The notes beneath the pieces were generated by a model. The model worked only from the letters and a program-made list of their open reading frames with translations, made no database searches and was not told where the DNA came from. Positions 10,032-19,581 of a stretch of 64,000 nucleotides of DNA are shown piece after piece; position 1 is the first letter of the stretch; the number at the start of each line of letters is the position of its first letter. A program made the translations under genes and the position numbers. Origin of the DNA: Perkinsela sp. pyNocScin1. Taxonomy: Eukaryota > Euglenozoa > Kinetoplastea > Prokinetoplastida > Perkinselidae. Location of the stretch: NCBI GenBank assembly GCA_964019655.1, contig CAXHTR010000004.1, forward strand, positions 558,001 through 622,000, read 5' to 3'.

Positions 10032-11021
10032 ATGCCAGCCCTCTCACTATTCTTAGCATGTGACCCCTCTATCGGCCGCTTCACCGTCGAATCCCTCGAT
10101 GACCAGTCCCTCATGGAAATGCTCATTGCGAATGCATCCCAAGAGTATCTCAAGGATACAAAGTATGCTGGCGAGTACATCGACAAATGCGACTGGAAGT
10201 GCTGCGTGTGCGATGATAACCGCAATGTACGTGAGCTCTACTTCCATACCAATCACTATCGGACGCAGTATCAACGGCCATCAGACTTTGGCACGCTAGA
10301 TATGCAGTTCCTGCCGCCGAAGACAGAAATTCTTGAGGCGTTGCACACGTTATTCTCCGGTGATATCGAAACATCAAAGCTCCCAGGGGGTCTGCGAGTG
10401 TTCCATGCTGCGAATAATCTCTTTCATGGGGCTATTGATGCATTATCCCTTCCGCCAGCTATGATCCACTTCGATATCGATAAGAATCAGTGTGGCGGGT
10501 CGCTCGACCTCAAAGCACTCCCAGAGCCACTTGAGGTGCTCAATCTCGCGCGAAACTCTTTTCTGGGGACAATATCTCTCGATACGCTTCCACAAAGTTT
10601 GCGAATTCTCGACTTATCGGAGAATGAGCTCTATGGGACTGTCCAAATGCGAAAACTGCCCGAGAGCCTCACACAGCTGCAAATAGCAAGGAACCGAATG
10701 ACTGGCGAAATCGACTTTTCCAATTTACCGCCAAAGCTCAGCCTCATCAACGTCGGTCACAACAAATTTTCGGGCAGTGTTATACTGCCCGAAGCAAAGG
10801 GTCTCCAACGGCTTGACGCTGACGGGAACGCTTTTTTGGGGACTGCGGTGCTTCCAGCAAGCCTTGGTAGGGCGGGAGAGGTTGATCTCGACGAGACGGC
10901 GATTCGCGTGGTGCATACGCCAGACGATGGGCCCCACCCGTACTTTGTTACGCATCCGATAAAGAATGTCCTATCGGATATCGACCGGATATCGAAAAAA
11001 TTGAATAAGAGCCTTCGGTGA
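10032..11021 (+). CDS. Secreted LRR protein, A-medium
   Basis: A 329-residue protein with leader M-P-A-L-S-L-F-L-A-C followed by D-P-S-I-G-R-F-T and S-L-D-D-Q-S-L-M-E-M-L. The cap region is Y-I-D-K-C-D-W-K-C-C-V-C, a variant in which Cys takes the usual Gly position and an extra Cys is added. About eight LRRs follow, then a C-terminal V-D-L-D-E-T-A-I-R-V-V segment in place of the usual D-E-x-G motif, and a short basic end. The neighbours are LRR genes in the same direction. A secreted solenoid is the most likely product. Confidence 0.88.
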   Translation: MPALSLFLACDPSIGRFTVESLDDQSLMEMLIANASQEYLKDTKYAGEYIDKCDWKCCVCDDNRNVRELYFHTNHYRTQYQRPSDFGTLDMQFLPPKTEILEALHTLFSGDIETSKLPGGLRVFHAANNLFHGAIDALSLPPAMIHFDIDKNQCGGSLDLKALPEPLEVLNLARNSFLGTISLDTLPQSLRILDLSENELYGTVQMRKLPESLTQLQIARNRMTGEIDFSNLPPKLSLINVGHNKFSGSVILPEAKGLQRLDADGNAFLGTAVLPASLGRAGEVDLDETAIRVVHTPDDGPHPYFVTHPIKNVLSDIDRISKKLNKSLR

Positions 11022-11654
11022 TCCGCAATGAAAGTTATAGGTCTCAATATACAATGTATGTACAATGGCATACAATTTTCGAAAACAGTTAATTTTGAGG
11101 ATAAGGCATTACTGATTGAGTGCAATTCCTATGTTTTCATTTTCGTTTTACAATGCGGAATCATGACTGAATCTTTCATCAAATATCAAGGGAAATTTAA
11201 ACCAGGGTCTGCGGAAATTTTTAGTTCACTTCGAACCAACCAACTCTGTACCGGATGTATTCGATTTTCCCACAGAACAGCCGAATTTTCCCTAACATTC
11301 TTATCAGCTTTCTTCAATTTATCAAAAATACTAGCGAAAGAAGAAGCTCTGCTCTGAAGCTTCTGTTGAAAATTATTTTCCTCTGTATTCTTATCAGTAC
11401 ACCTGCAGCTAGCTTGGCCTAGGAAATCCTCCTCCTAGGAATCTCTCCTTGTTTATGAAAGACATAAGTCTGACAGATTCAGCAGTAAGTACTTACGGAA
11501 AAATTTCAACTCTCCTCTTCTACCTCCATGAGGAGCAGGCAGCTCAGTCTGTGGTTTTGATACTGATTATATCACACAGAAAGCGCTCATTAGGCTTCTT
11601 GATTCTATTTTTTTCCAATATATTTACTATCAACGGACTTTTCTTGCGACTCAA
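11022..11654. other. Intergenic stretch, nothing recognised
   Basis: About 630 bases without a supported gene. One plus-strand open frame of about 109 codons has no LRR, cap or leader features. No repeat or RNA gene is recognised. Confidence 0.45.
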
Positions 11655-12287
11655 ATGATCTCCACCCTCATCACATCTGACACAGATCCCATCGGCAGAA
11701 TGGACGAATCAATGCTTACAGATCAGCAGCGAATGGAAATGCTTTTCATACCGCGCGATCCACAGCACGCGCACGAGCAGCTGAAGGACGACGAAGACGA
11801 CGCCTGTTCTTGGGAAGGTGTCCAATGTAATTCGAGCGGTACACTGTATCACATCAGCTGGCACGTTGACGCTTTACTGCTTCGAGGCACAGTCCGATTC
11901 GAGATGTTTCCAAGTCAATTAACGCTTCTTGAGTTCTATGAGCAAGCACTGTACGGTGAAATGAACATAGAAAATCTCCCAGACCCCATGCAGGTGTTCT
12001 GGGTGGAGCGCTGCATGTTCAAAGGGACCCTTGACTTTGGCCATTTGCCACGACAGATGGAAATGATCATTATCACGCAGAATCGAATCACTTCGGTAGT
12101 GAATATGTGCAATCTTCCAGCGACGCTGCAGAAGATAAAGGTGAGCGAGAGCCGAAATACGGAAAAGAGCATTCGGATCGCAAAGATGCCGAACGAGAAA
12201 CTTATCATCAACTTGATTGACTGCGGATTTACTGAGAAAGTGATGGAAGACAGCAAAGATAGATGTCGAGTGGTCATTCGTAGATGA
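11655..12287 (+). CDS. Short secreted LRR protein, subfamily C
   Basis: A 210-residue protein. After a short N-terminus come I-G-R-M-D-E-S-M-L-T-D-Q-Q-R-M-E-M-L-F, a run of acidic residues, and the cap C-S-W-E-G-V-Q-C. Only four repeats follow, one of them F-G-H-L-P-R-Q-M followed by Q-N-R-I-T-S-V. The product ends in a short charged segment with a Cys, F-T-E-K-V-M-E-D-S-K-D-R. The only close relative here is the minus-strand gene 34558-35199, which has the same repeat order and the same I-T-S-V unit. It may be a minimal form of the family. No anchor is visible. Confidence 0.85.
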   Translation: MISTLITSDTDPIGRMDESMLTDQQRMEMLFIPRDPQHAHEQLKDDEDDACSWEGVQCNSSGTLYHISWHVDALLLRGTVRFEMFPSQLTLLEFYEQALYGEMNIENLPDPMQVFWVERCMFKGTLDFGHLPRQMEMIIITQNRITSVVNMCNLPATLQKIKVSESRNTEKSIRIAKMPNEKLIINLIDCGFTEKVMEDSKDRCRVVIRR

Positions 12288-12485
12288 ATTGCTTTTTCGC
12301 ATTATTTTCATCAAGATGAACACTAGATGAGTGTTTCCCCCTTTCAGTGTCAGATAAATCGCCCATTGAGAAATTCGTATCGTAGGCTTCAGAAATTCTT
12401 ATATCACATGATATTTTTGAAAATCACTGCCTAGTGTGACCGTTCTTCAAGTCGTGATCATTCTTTATCTCGTGAAGTTCTTCCA

Positions 12486-13400
12486 ATGCTTTTTACTCCT
12501 TCGCTCTTTACAGCAGAAATAAGTTCTATTGGCCGATTCGATGCCCAATCGCTCCCGCAGCAGACACTCATAGAGATGCTTGTCGAAAACATCACAGATG
12601 TTGGCATTGCCAAAGATGCATCCGGGTGCTTCATAGAAATCAAGCGCTGGTCAATCCTCTCCTTCGACGTCGAAGACAACGTCACAGAGATTCGCATGGA
12701 CGCTGACAATGTCGAAATGCGCTTTGACTTTTTCGATGACGTCAAAATTCCTCGTTCGATCGCGTCTGGGTGCTTTGAAGAGGGTGGGTCCATCGACTTG
12801 CGATTTACCCCATCAACCGTGCATTCCATCACACTATCATTCATGGACTTTGCCGGAACGCTCGAAACACAGAGGCTTCCGCATGGAATGACCGAGCTTT
12901 TGATCAATGCGAATCAATTTTTTGGCCCATTTGATATCAAAGGTCTCCCACCCGGCATGCGAGAGGCACACATTCAAAAAAACCACTTTGCAGGGGTTTT
13001 GCTCGTTGAGTACCTACCGGAGCAAATGTTTATATTCAATGCGAGTGCGAATCGGTTTCACGGGACTGTGAACCTCACAAAGTTGCCCCATGGGCTCGTG
13101 GAATTGTATCTCTCGATGAATACATTTCACGGGGATATCAGGCTTTTGGATATCCCATCTGCACTGCGCAAAGTCCGTCTGCATGGAAATAAATTTTCAT
13201 CTGCTGACATAATTGGAGGGTCAGAGAGACTCAATGTGATCCTTGACGCGTCGCTCAAAGGGAAGGTTCTGGATGGCAATGGTCAAACTTGTACGCTTGC
13301 TGGGGTTCAATTTGACGAGGTGAACATCAGTGAAGAGAGTGAGGAAAGCGAGTTTCATGCAGGCGCAAATTTGTTTGATCTTGATAGCTCGGAAGATTGA
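12486..13400 (+). CDS. Secreted LRR protein, A-IAKD, acidic tail
   Basis: A 304-residue protein with leader M-L-F-T-P-S-L-F-T-A then E-I-S-S-I-G-R-F-D. It continues S-L-P-Q-Q-T-L-I-E-M-L-V-E-N and D-V-G-I-A-K-D, the mark of this subfamily, followed by I-K-R-W-S-I-L. There is no cysteine cap; a G-G-S-I-D-L-R-F-T-P segment leads into six LRRs. After the repeats the chain ends in an acidic, Ser-rich tail (S-E-E-S-E-E-S-E and L-D-S-S-E-D). The same layout with an acidic tail is seen in 43888 and 50640. The tail could bind cations or basic partners; this is speculation. Confidence 0.88.
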   Translation: MLFTPSLFTAEISSIGRFDAQSLPQQTLIEMLVENITDVGIAKDASGCFIEIKRWSILSFDVEDNVTEIRMDADNVEMRFDFFDDVKIPRSIASGCFEEGGSIDLRFTPSTVHSITLSFMDFAGTLETQRLPHGMTELLINANQFFGPFDIKGLPPGMREAHIQKNHFAGVLLVEYLPEQMFIFNASANRFHGTVNLTKLPHGLVELYLSMNTFHGDIRLLDIPSALRKVRLHGNKFSSADIIGGSERLNVILDASLKGKVLDGNGQTCTLAGVQFDEVNISEESEESEFHAGANLFDLDSSED

Positions 13401-13478
13401 TCCGCTGAAAACAGCAGTTCTTCTGTTTCACATTATTCGCTCATTGCTCAAAGATTTTTTACATTGTTCATGCCCCAG

Positions 13479-14369
13479 ATGTACATCTTTCTCCATCTTA
13501 CAGAGGTCGACCCAAGCGTTGGCCGTTTTGACTTAGACTCACTATCTGATCAAACTCGCATGGAATTGCTCTTCGATGGACTTGAGAAAAATTTCAAAGA
13601 AAACTTTTTAGACAGCAAAGGAGAATATAAAGATTTGCGCGAATGGTCAGTATTCTGGTGTTCATCCATCAAACTGACGAGCGAGCGCGTCACGAGCATT
13701 TGCCTCACGACCATGGACTTTAGCGATGCAGATTTTCCGTTTGCATACATACCACCGCTTGTCACGCAGATTTCGATCTACAAGTGCAAAATCCATGGGA
13801 CACTGGAGACAGCACTGCTTCCCTCCAAACTCACGAGCCTTTCGCTTGAGGGGAATAAGCTGAGCGGGTCTCTTGAACTCAAGGGCTTGCCTCGTTCCCT
13901 TACACTTCTCAGCGTCGGTTCAAACGCATTCTCGGGTAGTTTACAGCTCTCTGACCTTCCGAGATCACTCGTCCGCTTCGATGCCGGGTCAAATAAATTT
14001 AGCGGCGACATATCGCTGAATGCCCTACCAGCGGCCTTGGTGCACTTCAGCGTCAGCGACAACGAACTGACGGGCTCTATTCACATTCAGGCCTTACCGC
14101 CGAATATTCGGTTCATTAGCCTGAGTAATAACTTTTTTGAGGATGACTTTCAGCTTATGGTGTTTCCTCGGCATCTCAAGTTTATCAGCATTTGCGGCAA
14201 CGAAAAAGTTCAAAAAGTGATTCTTGCTGCATGTCCCGCTCGAATGCCTTTTAATCTTCGGGGATTCCAAATCAGTGCTGTTTTCGATACTGATGGGAAC
14301 AAGCATGCATGGGAGGAGCAGATCCTTGGCTACAACGCGGCTGAAAGGCTAAGAGAGGCATCTGATTGA
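13479..14369 (+). CDS. Secreted LRR protein, A-medium
   Basis: About 296 residues from M-Y-I-F-L-H-L-T; an ATG three codons upstream (13470) is equally possible. The signature is V-G-R-F-D-L-D-S-L-S-D-Q-T-R-M-E-L-L-F-D-G. The cap cysteines are absent, leaving E-W-S-V-F-W-C. The F-P-F-A-Y-I-P-P entry to the repeats is shared with 25830 and 60651. Six very regular 23-residue repeats follow, then an altered final repeat and F-D-T-D-G-N-K-H-A-W-E, a version of the D-E-x-G-x-x-H motif. Confidence 0.87.
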   Translation: MYIFLHLTEVDPSVGRFDLDSLSDQTRMELLFDGLEKNFKENFLDSKGEYKDLREWSVFWCSSIKLTSERVTSICLTTMDFSDADFPFAYIPPLVTQISIYKCKIHGTLETALLPSKLTSLSLEGNKLSGSLELKGLPRSLTLLSVGSNAFSGSLQLSDLPRSLVRFDAGSNKFSGDISLNALPAALVHFSVSDNELTGSIHIQALPPNIRFISLSNNFFEDDFQLMVFPRHLKFISICGNEKVQKVILAACPARMPFNLRGFQISAVFDTDGNKHAWEEQILGYNAAERLREASD

Positions 14370-14520
14370 TGCCTTTATGTGAACATCTAAAAGAGCCACT
14401 CGTAACAAAAATGTGTAAATTATGGGCTACGACACAGAATATGCACTCGATGGAGTCGCAGTGAAAGTCCATTTCCCCCATTCTTAAGTATTTCTAATAA
14501 ATTCAAGATTTACGCTTAAA

Positions 14521-15876
14521 ATGCTTTTCATTCACTGCATTGTCGCTGCAGACACAGACAAGCACCTGAGCCGCCTCGATCCATCGCTGCTCTCAAATCA
14601 AGCCCGCATGGAGATATTTCTCGATGGCATACAGAGGAAGCACCTTTTCCAAGACGAAAATGGCAACTTTACTGACTTTGAAGAATGGGATATCGTTGAA
14701 ATGGACGAATCAACGCAGAACATTATAGCGATACATGGGGAGCGTCGATGGCATGATGAAGACCGGATGCTTGGCGGGAGCGTCAATTTTGCTTTCCTCC
14801 CAGACTCGGTACACACAATAAATTTGGCGTACAATACGCTCTCTGGGGAACTTGCATTCAAAGATCTGCCGCCAAATTTGCAAGATCTTTTCCTGACGGA
14901 GAATTTATTTGAAGGAAATCTCGTTACGGCGGATATCCCGCGATCAGTCATTGAATTCTCAGTACGGCACAACAAACTTCAAGGGACCGTCGATTGCAAA
15001 GGATTTCCACCAAAAGTCACACACATCGACATATCAAAAAACAATTTCGAGGGCTCGCTGCACGTCAAACACTTACCGTTGACTATCGAAGATTTTTCAG
15101 CCTCCGATACCGGATTTTCTGGAAAGCTCGACATGAACTCCCTTGGACTTCCATCCCTTGAAATTTTGAGACTCGGGAACAATCGCTTTACGGATGGACT
15201 CGAGATGCTCGACCCACCGCCGTCTCTAAAAGTTCTCGATTTTCTGACAGAATGCAAGGAGCGACTCAACGGTACAGTGCACATACCAGTCTTCCCTTTA
15301 AACCTCGAAGAAATAAACTTTGAAGGCTGCGCTCTCACTGGAACCTTCCCTTTTGAAGCGCTGCCAGCCAATCTTACCGTTCTGAATCTTGACACATGTC
15401 CTTTTTGTGGCTCAGTGAAGACATCGCTTTTACCCGAGGCGCTCACGAGTCTTTCTCTGAAAGGCGGCGATTTCTCTGAAGATTTTGCATTCGATGAGCT
15501 CCCTGAGGGCCTTGGTGATATCAACATCAGTGAGAACAATTTTTCTGGGGAAATAAGCACAGAAACGCTCCCGGTCACACTGACGTGGATTGACATTCAT
15601 ATGAATTGGTTTTACGGAGAATTTGATTTTACACGGCTTCCGCCTGGCCTTGAAAGGCTTTTCATGGGTAGGAATCGCTTTTGCGGAGATATGGATCTTT
15701 TGCAGCTTCCCGAGACGCTCTGCCACATAAGCGCTGAGGAAAACAATTTCTCAGGATGGATTGACCTCGAGAACGCTTCTCATCTGGAGGAGCTCGATAT
15801 CTCATTCAATCAGATCGATGAGGTCCTTAATACACCACCGGGTACACTAGTAATAGATGAGCAAATGTCAATGTAG
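14521..15876 (+). CDS. Secreted LRR protein, A-long
   Basis: A 451-residue protein with leader M-L-F-I-H-C-I-V-A-A then D, a good signal-cleavage context. L-S-R-L-D-P-S-L-L-S-N-Q-A-R-M-E-I-F-L-D-G and F-T-D-F-E-E-W follow, with no cysteine cap. About 14-15 LRRs run to near the end; some are irregular or expanded, such as a repeat with an inserted T-E-C-K-E-R-L. The protein ends shortly after L-D-I-S-F-N-Q-I-D-E-V. Long antisense open frames within it are codon-bias shadows. It is the last intact A-long gene of the left block. Confidence 0.88.
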   Translation: MLFIHCIVAADTDKHLSRLDPSLLSNQARMEIFLDGIQRKHLFQDENGNFTDFEEWDIVEMDESTQNIIAIHGERRWHDEDRMLGGSVNFAFLPDSVHTINLAYNTLSGELAFKDLPPNLQDLFLTENLFEGNLVTADIPRSVIEFSVRHNKLQGTVDCKGFPPKVTHIDISKNNFEGSLHVKHLPLTIEDFSASDTGFSGKLDMNSLGLPSLEILRLGNNRFTDGLEMLDPPPSLKVLDFLTECKERLNGTVHIPVFPLNLEEINFEGCALTGTFPFEALPANLTVLNLDTCPFCGSVKTSLLPEALTSLSLKGGDFSEDFAFDELPEGLGDINISENNFSGEISTETLPVTLTWIDIHMNWFYGEFDFTRLPPGLERLFMGRNRFCGDMDLLQLPETLCHISAEENNFSGWIDLENASHLEELDISFNQIDEVLNTPPGTLVIDEQMSM

Positions 15877-16055
15877 TCGAGGTGAGAACAAAAAATACCG
15901 ACAGTGAATTAAATATTGAAAATATACCGATAGTGAATTGTTTATGGACAGCATACCGATAAAGCTAAAGCATATCAACTAATCAAAGCTACACCTCGTC
16001 TACATGTCAACTTTTTGCATGCACTACAATTATTCATCATTTTTCTCCAATACCC

Positions 16056-16647
16056 ATGGTTACCACCATCTCGCTGGCAATCGACCAATCACTCGACTTC
16101 AACGCACTCTCCATCCAGACACGAATAGAGGTTAATCTTCATGCTATAAGTAATAAATCGCACTTCCAATACGCACTTCCAAAGCGGCAACTATCTCGAT
16201 TTTGAAGACTTGGGCATCGTCGAAATTGACATCACAAATGAACACATTTTGCGCGTCACCAACGAATGGTGCACAGAGGTGGAAAGAGACAGAAGAATGC
16301 TGAGGGGATCTTCAGTTTTGTTTTTTGCCAGGCACAGCTGTCTAAATCGAATAAGGATAAGGCACAGCTGTCTAAATCGAATAAGGATAAGGCACAGCTG
16401 TCGAAATCACATCATAATCTGAGTTGATATGAAAGACATCCCAAGACAACGGAAAGTTTGCACAATGGAAAAAAATGCGATCAAAGGGGCGCTAAATACC
16501 GCCAATCTCCCTCGAACGCTAGCCAAGCTCGCTCTTGCAGCAACCGAAATGCACGGCATTGTTGAATGCACCCCATTACTCTGGAAAAGGTTTAAACTAT
16601 TGATATCTGGATCTGTTTTTGAGAGGTCTCTTGTACTTACGCAATGA
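16056..16647 (+). pseudogene. Decayed A-long LRR gene remnant
   Basis: The ATG at 16056 opens M-V-T-T-I-S-L-A-I-D-Q-S-L-D, then I-Q-T-R-I-E-V and S-N-K-S-H-F-Q, a worn A-long N-terminus. A direct duplication of about 13 bp (CGCACTTCCAA twice, about 16160-16185) shifts the frame. The next frame reads S-G-N-Y-L-D-F-E-D-L and continues until a 30 bp tandem repeat interrupts it. Beyond the repeat, K-G-A-L-N-T-A-N-L-P-R-T-L shows one or two more LRR units before the remnant ends near the next gene. The long solenoid is missing, so this is a deleted and decayed copy. Confidence 0.75.
16331..16410 (+). repeat. 30 bp tandem repeat, 2.7 copies
   Basis: Two perfect copies of a 30 bp unit (starting GGCACAGCTGTCTAAATCGA) at 16331-16360 and 16361-16390 are followed by a partial third copy at 16391-16410 with one change. 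It lies inside the 16056 pseudogene and probably arose by slippage. There is no spacer structure, so it is not a CRISPR-like array. Confidence 0.9.
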
Positions 16648-16724
16648 ACTGTGATTCTTTAGGTATTTCCCGCGCATCAAACGCCTTCCGAGTGTATGTC
16701 GATCATTTATACTCAAATTTCATA

Positions 16725-17567
16725 ATGTTTTTCCTCCTTCCCATTCATGCCATCGACAGCATGGCTGCACGCTTTGACAAGCTCAGCCTTACCCAGCAGT
16801 CACTTATGGAGCTCCTTGTCGAGAACCTTCGAGACGTGGCCATCGCCAAGGACGACAGTGGTGACTTCATCCCGATCGAAGATTGGTCTATTCTCAAGTT
16901 CGATGACGACGGTAATGTGAAAGAAATCACAATGGATGAAACACACGTTGAGAATTATGGCAACCTTTTTGCGAGCATCAAAGAAGACCGCTCCATCGAG
17001 GAGGGGGGCTTTGATCTCGGTGGGACCATAGACTTTCAGTATGTTCCGAGCACAGCCTTGTCTCTCGCCATAAGGGATTTGGAGTTTGAAGGGACTATTG
17101 AAACTGCCCAACTGCCCGGTGGCCTCGAGTTCTTAAGTCTGACTGGTAACAAGCTGACGGGGAAATTTTGTGTCGAACATCTCCCGAAGAATCTCCGTAA
17201 AATTTTCATATGCGGAAATAAATTCTGTGGGGACTTACGCGTTGACTGCATGCCAGCAGCCGTCGAGCGCTTTGACGCTGGAGACAATCAGTTTAGTGGT
17301 GAAGTGGATCTCAGTCGGCTACCGTCAAAATTAGCAATGCTTGACATCTCGGAGAATATGCTGACTGGGAGCATAGCGCTCCTGAACCTTCCCAAGACCC
17401 TGCAGACTGTCCGTTTGCACAAGAATTCTTTTGATGCGAATGTGCCGATGATCATCGACAAACATCATAACTTGAGTTTTTTACGAGTGGACAAGCGGTT
17501 TCGTTCGCAAGTGCAACTCACGAATGGAGAGCCACTGGGAGATATATCGCGTATGATTTTTGGCTAG
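16725..17567 (+). CDS. Secreted LRR protein, A-IAKD
   Basis: About 280 residues from M-F-F-L-L-P-I-H-A-I-D, chosen over upstream ATGs because it gives the family leader. The signature is M-A-A-R-F-D-K-L-S-L-T-Q-Q-S-L-M-E-L-L-V-E-N, then D-V-A-I-A-K-D-D and I-E-D-W-S-I-L. A G-G-T-I-D-F-Q-Y-V-P segment opens about six LRRs. The last repeats give way to a short basic-hydrophobic end without the acidic tail of 12486. It is the last plus-strand gene before the convergent switch. Confidence 0.87.
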   Translation: MFFLLPIHAIDSMAARFDKLSLTQQSLMELLVENLRDVAIAKDDSGDFIPIEDWSILKFDDDGNVKEITMDETHVENYGNLFASIKEDRSIEEGGFDLGGTIDFQYVPSTALSLAIRDLEFEGTIETAQLPGGLEFLSLTGNKLTGKFCVEHLPKNLRKIFICGNKFCGDLRVDCMPAAVERFDAGDNQFSGEVDLSRLPSKLAMLDISENMLTGSIALLNLPKTLQTVRLHKNSFDANVPMIIDKHHNLSFLRVDKRFRSQVQLTNGEPLGDISRMIFG

Positions 17568-18138
17568 TGCGGTTGACGCAGAATTAATGAAAGAATAAGG
17601 AAATGGATTTGAATCATGCGAGTGTAATGAACTGGAAGTGATATAGAGAACTTCGAGATCGCTTGTACTTTAATCATTTGTTTGTAAATATAATGAAATC
17701 ATAGCGATAATTGGGGTGTGTGGGAATGTGTCTTATCGATAAGCAGATTCACCTCTTGTTGTAGAGCTCCGTGTCGAATACTCACCACCTGTACCGAATC
17801 CCATCGAATGAAAGCGTATCATTGGAGCTGTCAGGTCACCTGCCCCTTCAATATGCTTTTGCACTGCGTGCATTTCTTGCTTGCAAGAAGCGCTTTACTT
17901 CATACACCCTTTTCTTGTTTTATATGTATGTAGTCAAGTGAAAGTCTGACGTGTCCACTGAAACATTCTCCCTATTCTATGAATTTTGATGCTCTTTCGA
18001 ACGGCTTACGGCTGTGCATTTGAACGCTATGATGAACGACAAATGAATTTCAACTTGCGCATCATCGCTCTTTTTTCCCCTTGTTATGCTTATTACTCTT
18101 TCTCGTTAAGGGCATTATCTATTTACTATCCTTAACAC
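17568..18138. other. Convergent strand-switch region
   Basis: About 570 bases separate the 3' end of the last plus-strand gene from the 3' end of the first minus-strand gene. No gene, tRNA or LRR remnant is recognised. The sequence is AT-rich with scattered T runs. If transcription is polycistronic, as in kinetoplastids, this would be a termination zone; that is inference from gene orientation only. Confidence 0.6.
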
Positions 18139-19128
18139 TCAAAACCGCCGTATCTGCTTGACGAACCCCGCTCCAGTCATTACGCACTTGTACGCGTCCC
18201 CGTACTCATCCACGGCCGCGCTGAATTGATTTCCCACGTAGCTCAGCTGCTGCAGAATCGATCGCTGCACAACAGCAGTCCCTGTCAGCCGATTATTCGA
18301 CGCAACGAGCATTTTTATCGATGACGGAATACCTTTGATTACAAGGGACCCCGAAAAGTAATTGCCGCCGAGCTGCAGGCGCTGGATGGGCCGCGGCAGA
18401 TTTTCAAGGTGGATTTCTCCTGAGAGGCAGTTGTTGTTCACATACAAGTCTTCAAGCCGCTTTGGAAGTTTGCAGAGTGAGATGCTCCCCTGAAAGGAAT
18501 TTTTCGAAAGGAGCAGACGCCGGAGGCTGTCAGGGAGCCTTTCTAGGTTGATTTCTCCAGATAGAGAATTCCCTGAGAGTTTGAGCACCTTTAGCGTCTC
18601 TGGTAAACTGTCGAGGGCAATTTCTCCAGATAGCTGGTTCATATTCATTTCAAAGTTTACGATGGTGGGTGGTAGGGCTGATAGCTCGAGACTGCCCGTG
18701 AGCGAATTTTCATTCAGGAGGAGTGTTCTTAGGTTACGTGGCAGTGCTGCGATGTCAACATCCCCATCGAGTTTGCAGGCGTTCATAGACATGAAGGAGA
18801 GCGTATCCGGGAGCTTTTCCATGAAGAGTGGAGAGGTCTTAGTGATGAGCTCAGCGTACAAGTGCTCGATGTGGGGCGGCAGAAACTCGAGCGAGAGGGC
18901 TCCGTTCAGAGGTGTCGCGAATGAAATTTTGGTAACGTTGCCTTTTTCACTGCATTCAACGCCTTCCCATGCACAGGGACCAACGTAATCTCCCTTGTAG
19001 TTCTGGAAGCGGTGGAGCTCTCCATCGTCAACATTTTGTATCAGAGCTTCCATCAGCTGCTGCTCAGAGAGGAATCGAGCGTCAAAGCGGCCAAGGTATG
19101 GGTCGATGGTGAGGAGAGGGTGAATCAT
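18139..19128 (-). CDS. Secreted LRR protein, A-medium
   Basis: A 329-residue protein starting M-I-H-P-L-L-T-I-D-P-Y-L-G-R-F-D, then L-S-E-Q-Q-L-M-E-A-L. The cap is C-A-W-E-G-V-E-C followed by S-E-K-G-N-V, a complete cysteine cap. Nine LRRs follow, most of them textbook 23-residue units with N-x-L-S-G-E-I. The C-terminal capping region reads S-Y-V-G-N-Q-F followed by V-D-E-Y-G-D-A, a variant of the D-E-x-G motif, and ends with a basic R-R-F. It is the first gene of the minus block. There is no transmembrane segment. Confidence 0.9.
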   Translation of the reverse strand: MIHPLLTIDPYLGRFDARFLSEQQLMEALIQNVDDGELHRFQNYKGDYVGPCAWEGVECSEKGNVTKISFATPLNGALSLEFLPPHIEHLYAELITKTSPLFMEKLPDTLSFMSMNACKLDGDVDIAALPRNLRTLLLNENSLTGSLELSALPPTIVNFEMNMNQLSGEIALDSLPETLKVLKLSGNSLSGEINLERLPDSLRRLLLSKNSFQGSISLCKLPKRLEDLYVNNNCLSGEIHLENLPRPIQRLQLGGNYFSGSLVIKGIPSSIKMLVASNNRLTGTAVVQRSILQQLSYVGNQFSAAVDEYGDAYKCVMTGAGFVKQIRRF

Positions 19129-19581
19129 TGAAGATGGTTAGAATCTATCAAATGAAAATATCACATTGCTGTACTTGATTGAGCAATGTACTTCCCTTAT
19201 GCGTAATTTTGAGAATTGAAACACATCTCATTCTCATACTGATCTTCTATAAGTCTTCCGGGTTTTCAATGAATCAAACTGAAATGCTCTTGTTGGGAAT
19301 CTTAGGACTGCAGATGCATGTTCCCCACTTTGCAAAAAATCCCATGCATCTCCACTTTTCAATCCTGGTATCTTCTTTACTCTGCAGTATTCCCTCGACT
19401 CCTGCATAGATCTGTTAAACAAGAACTAAAGATGATTGAAAAAGTATGGTCTCATATGATATTCTCCGTGCAATAGAGGAAGTACGCCACATAAAATATC
19501 GATCAATTAGGGGAAATTAGTGTTTCAAAGATCAAATTATTTCAAAATTTTCTCGATATAATCTTTAAATATGTATTCTTT
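19129..19581. other. Intergenic stretch, nothing recognised
   Basis: About 450 AT-rich bases between two minus-strand LRR genes. Short open frames have no family features, and no repeats or RNA genes are recognised. Confidence 0.45.

Noticed and set aside
11028-11357. A 109-codon plus-strand open frame in an intergenic region
   Set aside because: No leader, cap, LRR or other motif; composition follows the AT-rich spacer.
14979-15596. A 205-codon minus-strand open frame
   Set aside because: Antisense to the A-long gene 14521-15876. Its Ser/Arg-rich product is typical of reading LRR codons backwards; the same holds for 6714-7328.
16331-16410. Possible CRISPR-like array
   Set aside because: The 30 bp units are directly adjacent with no spacers, and the context is a eukaryotic pseudogene.
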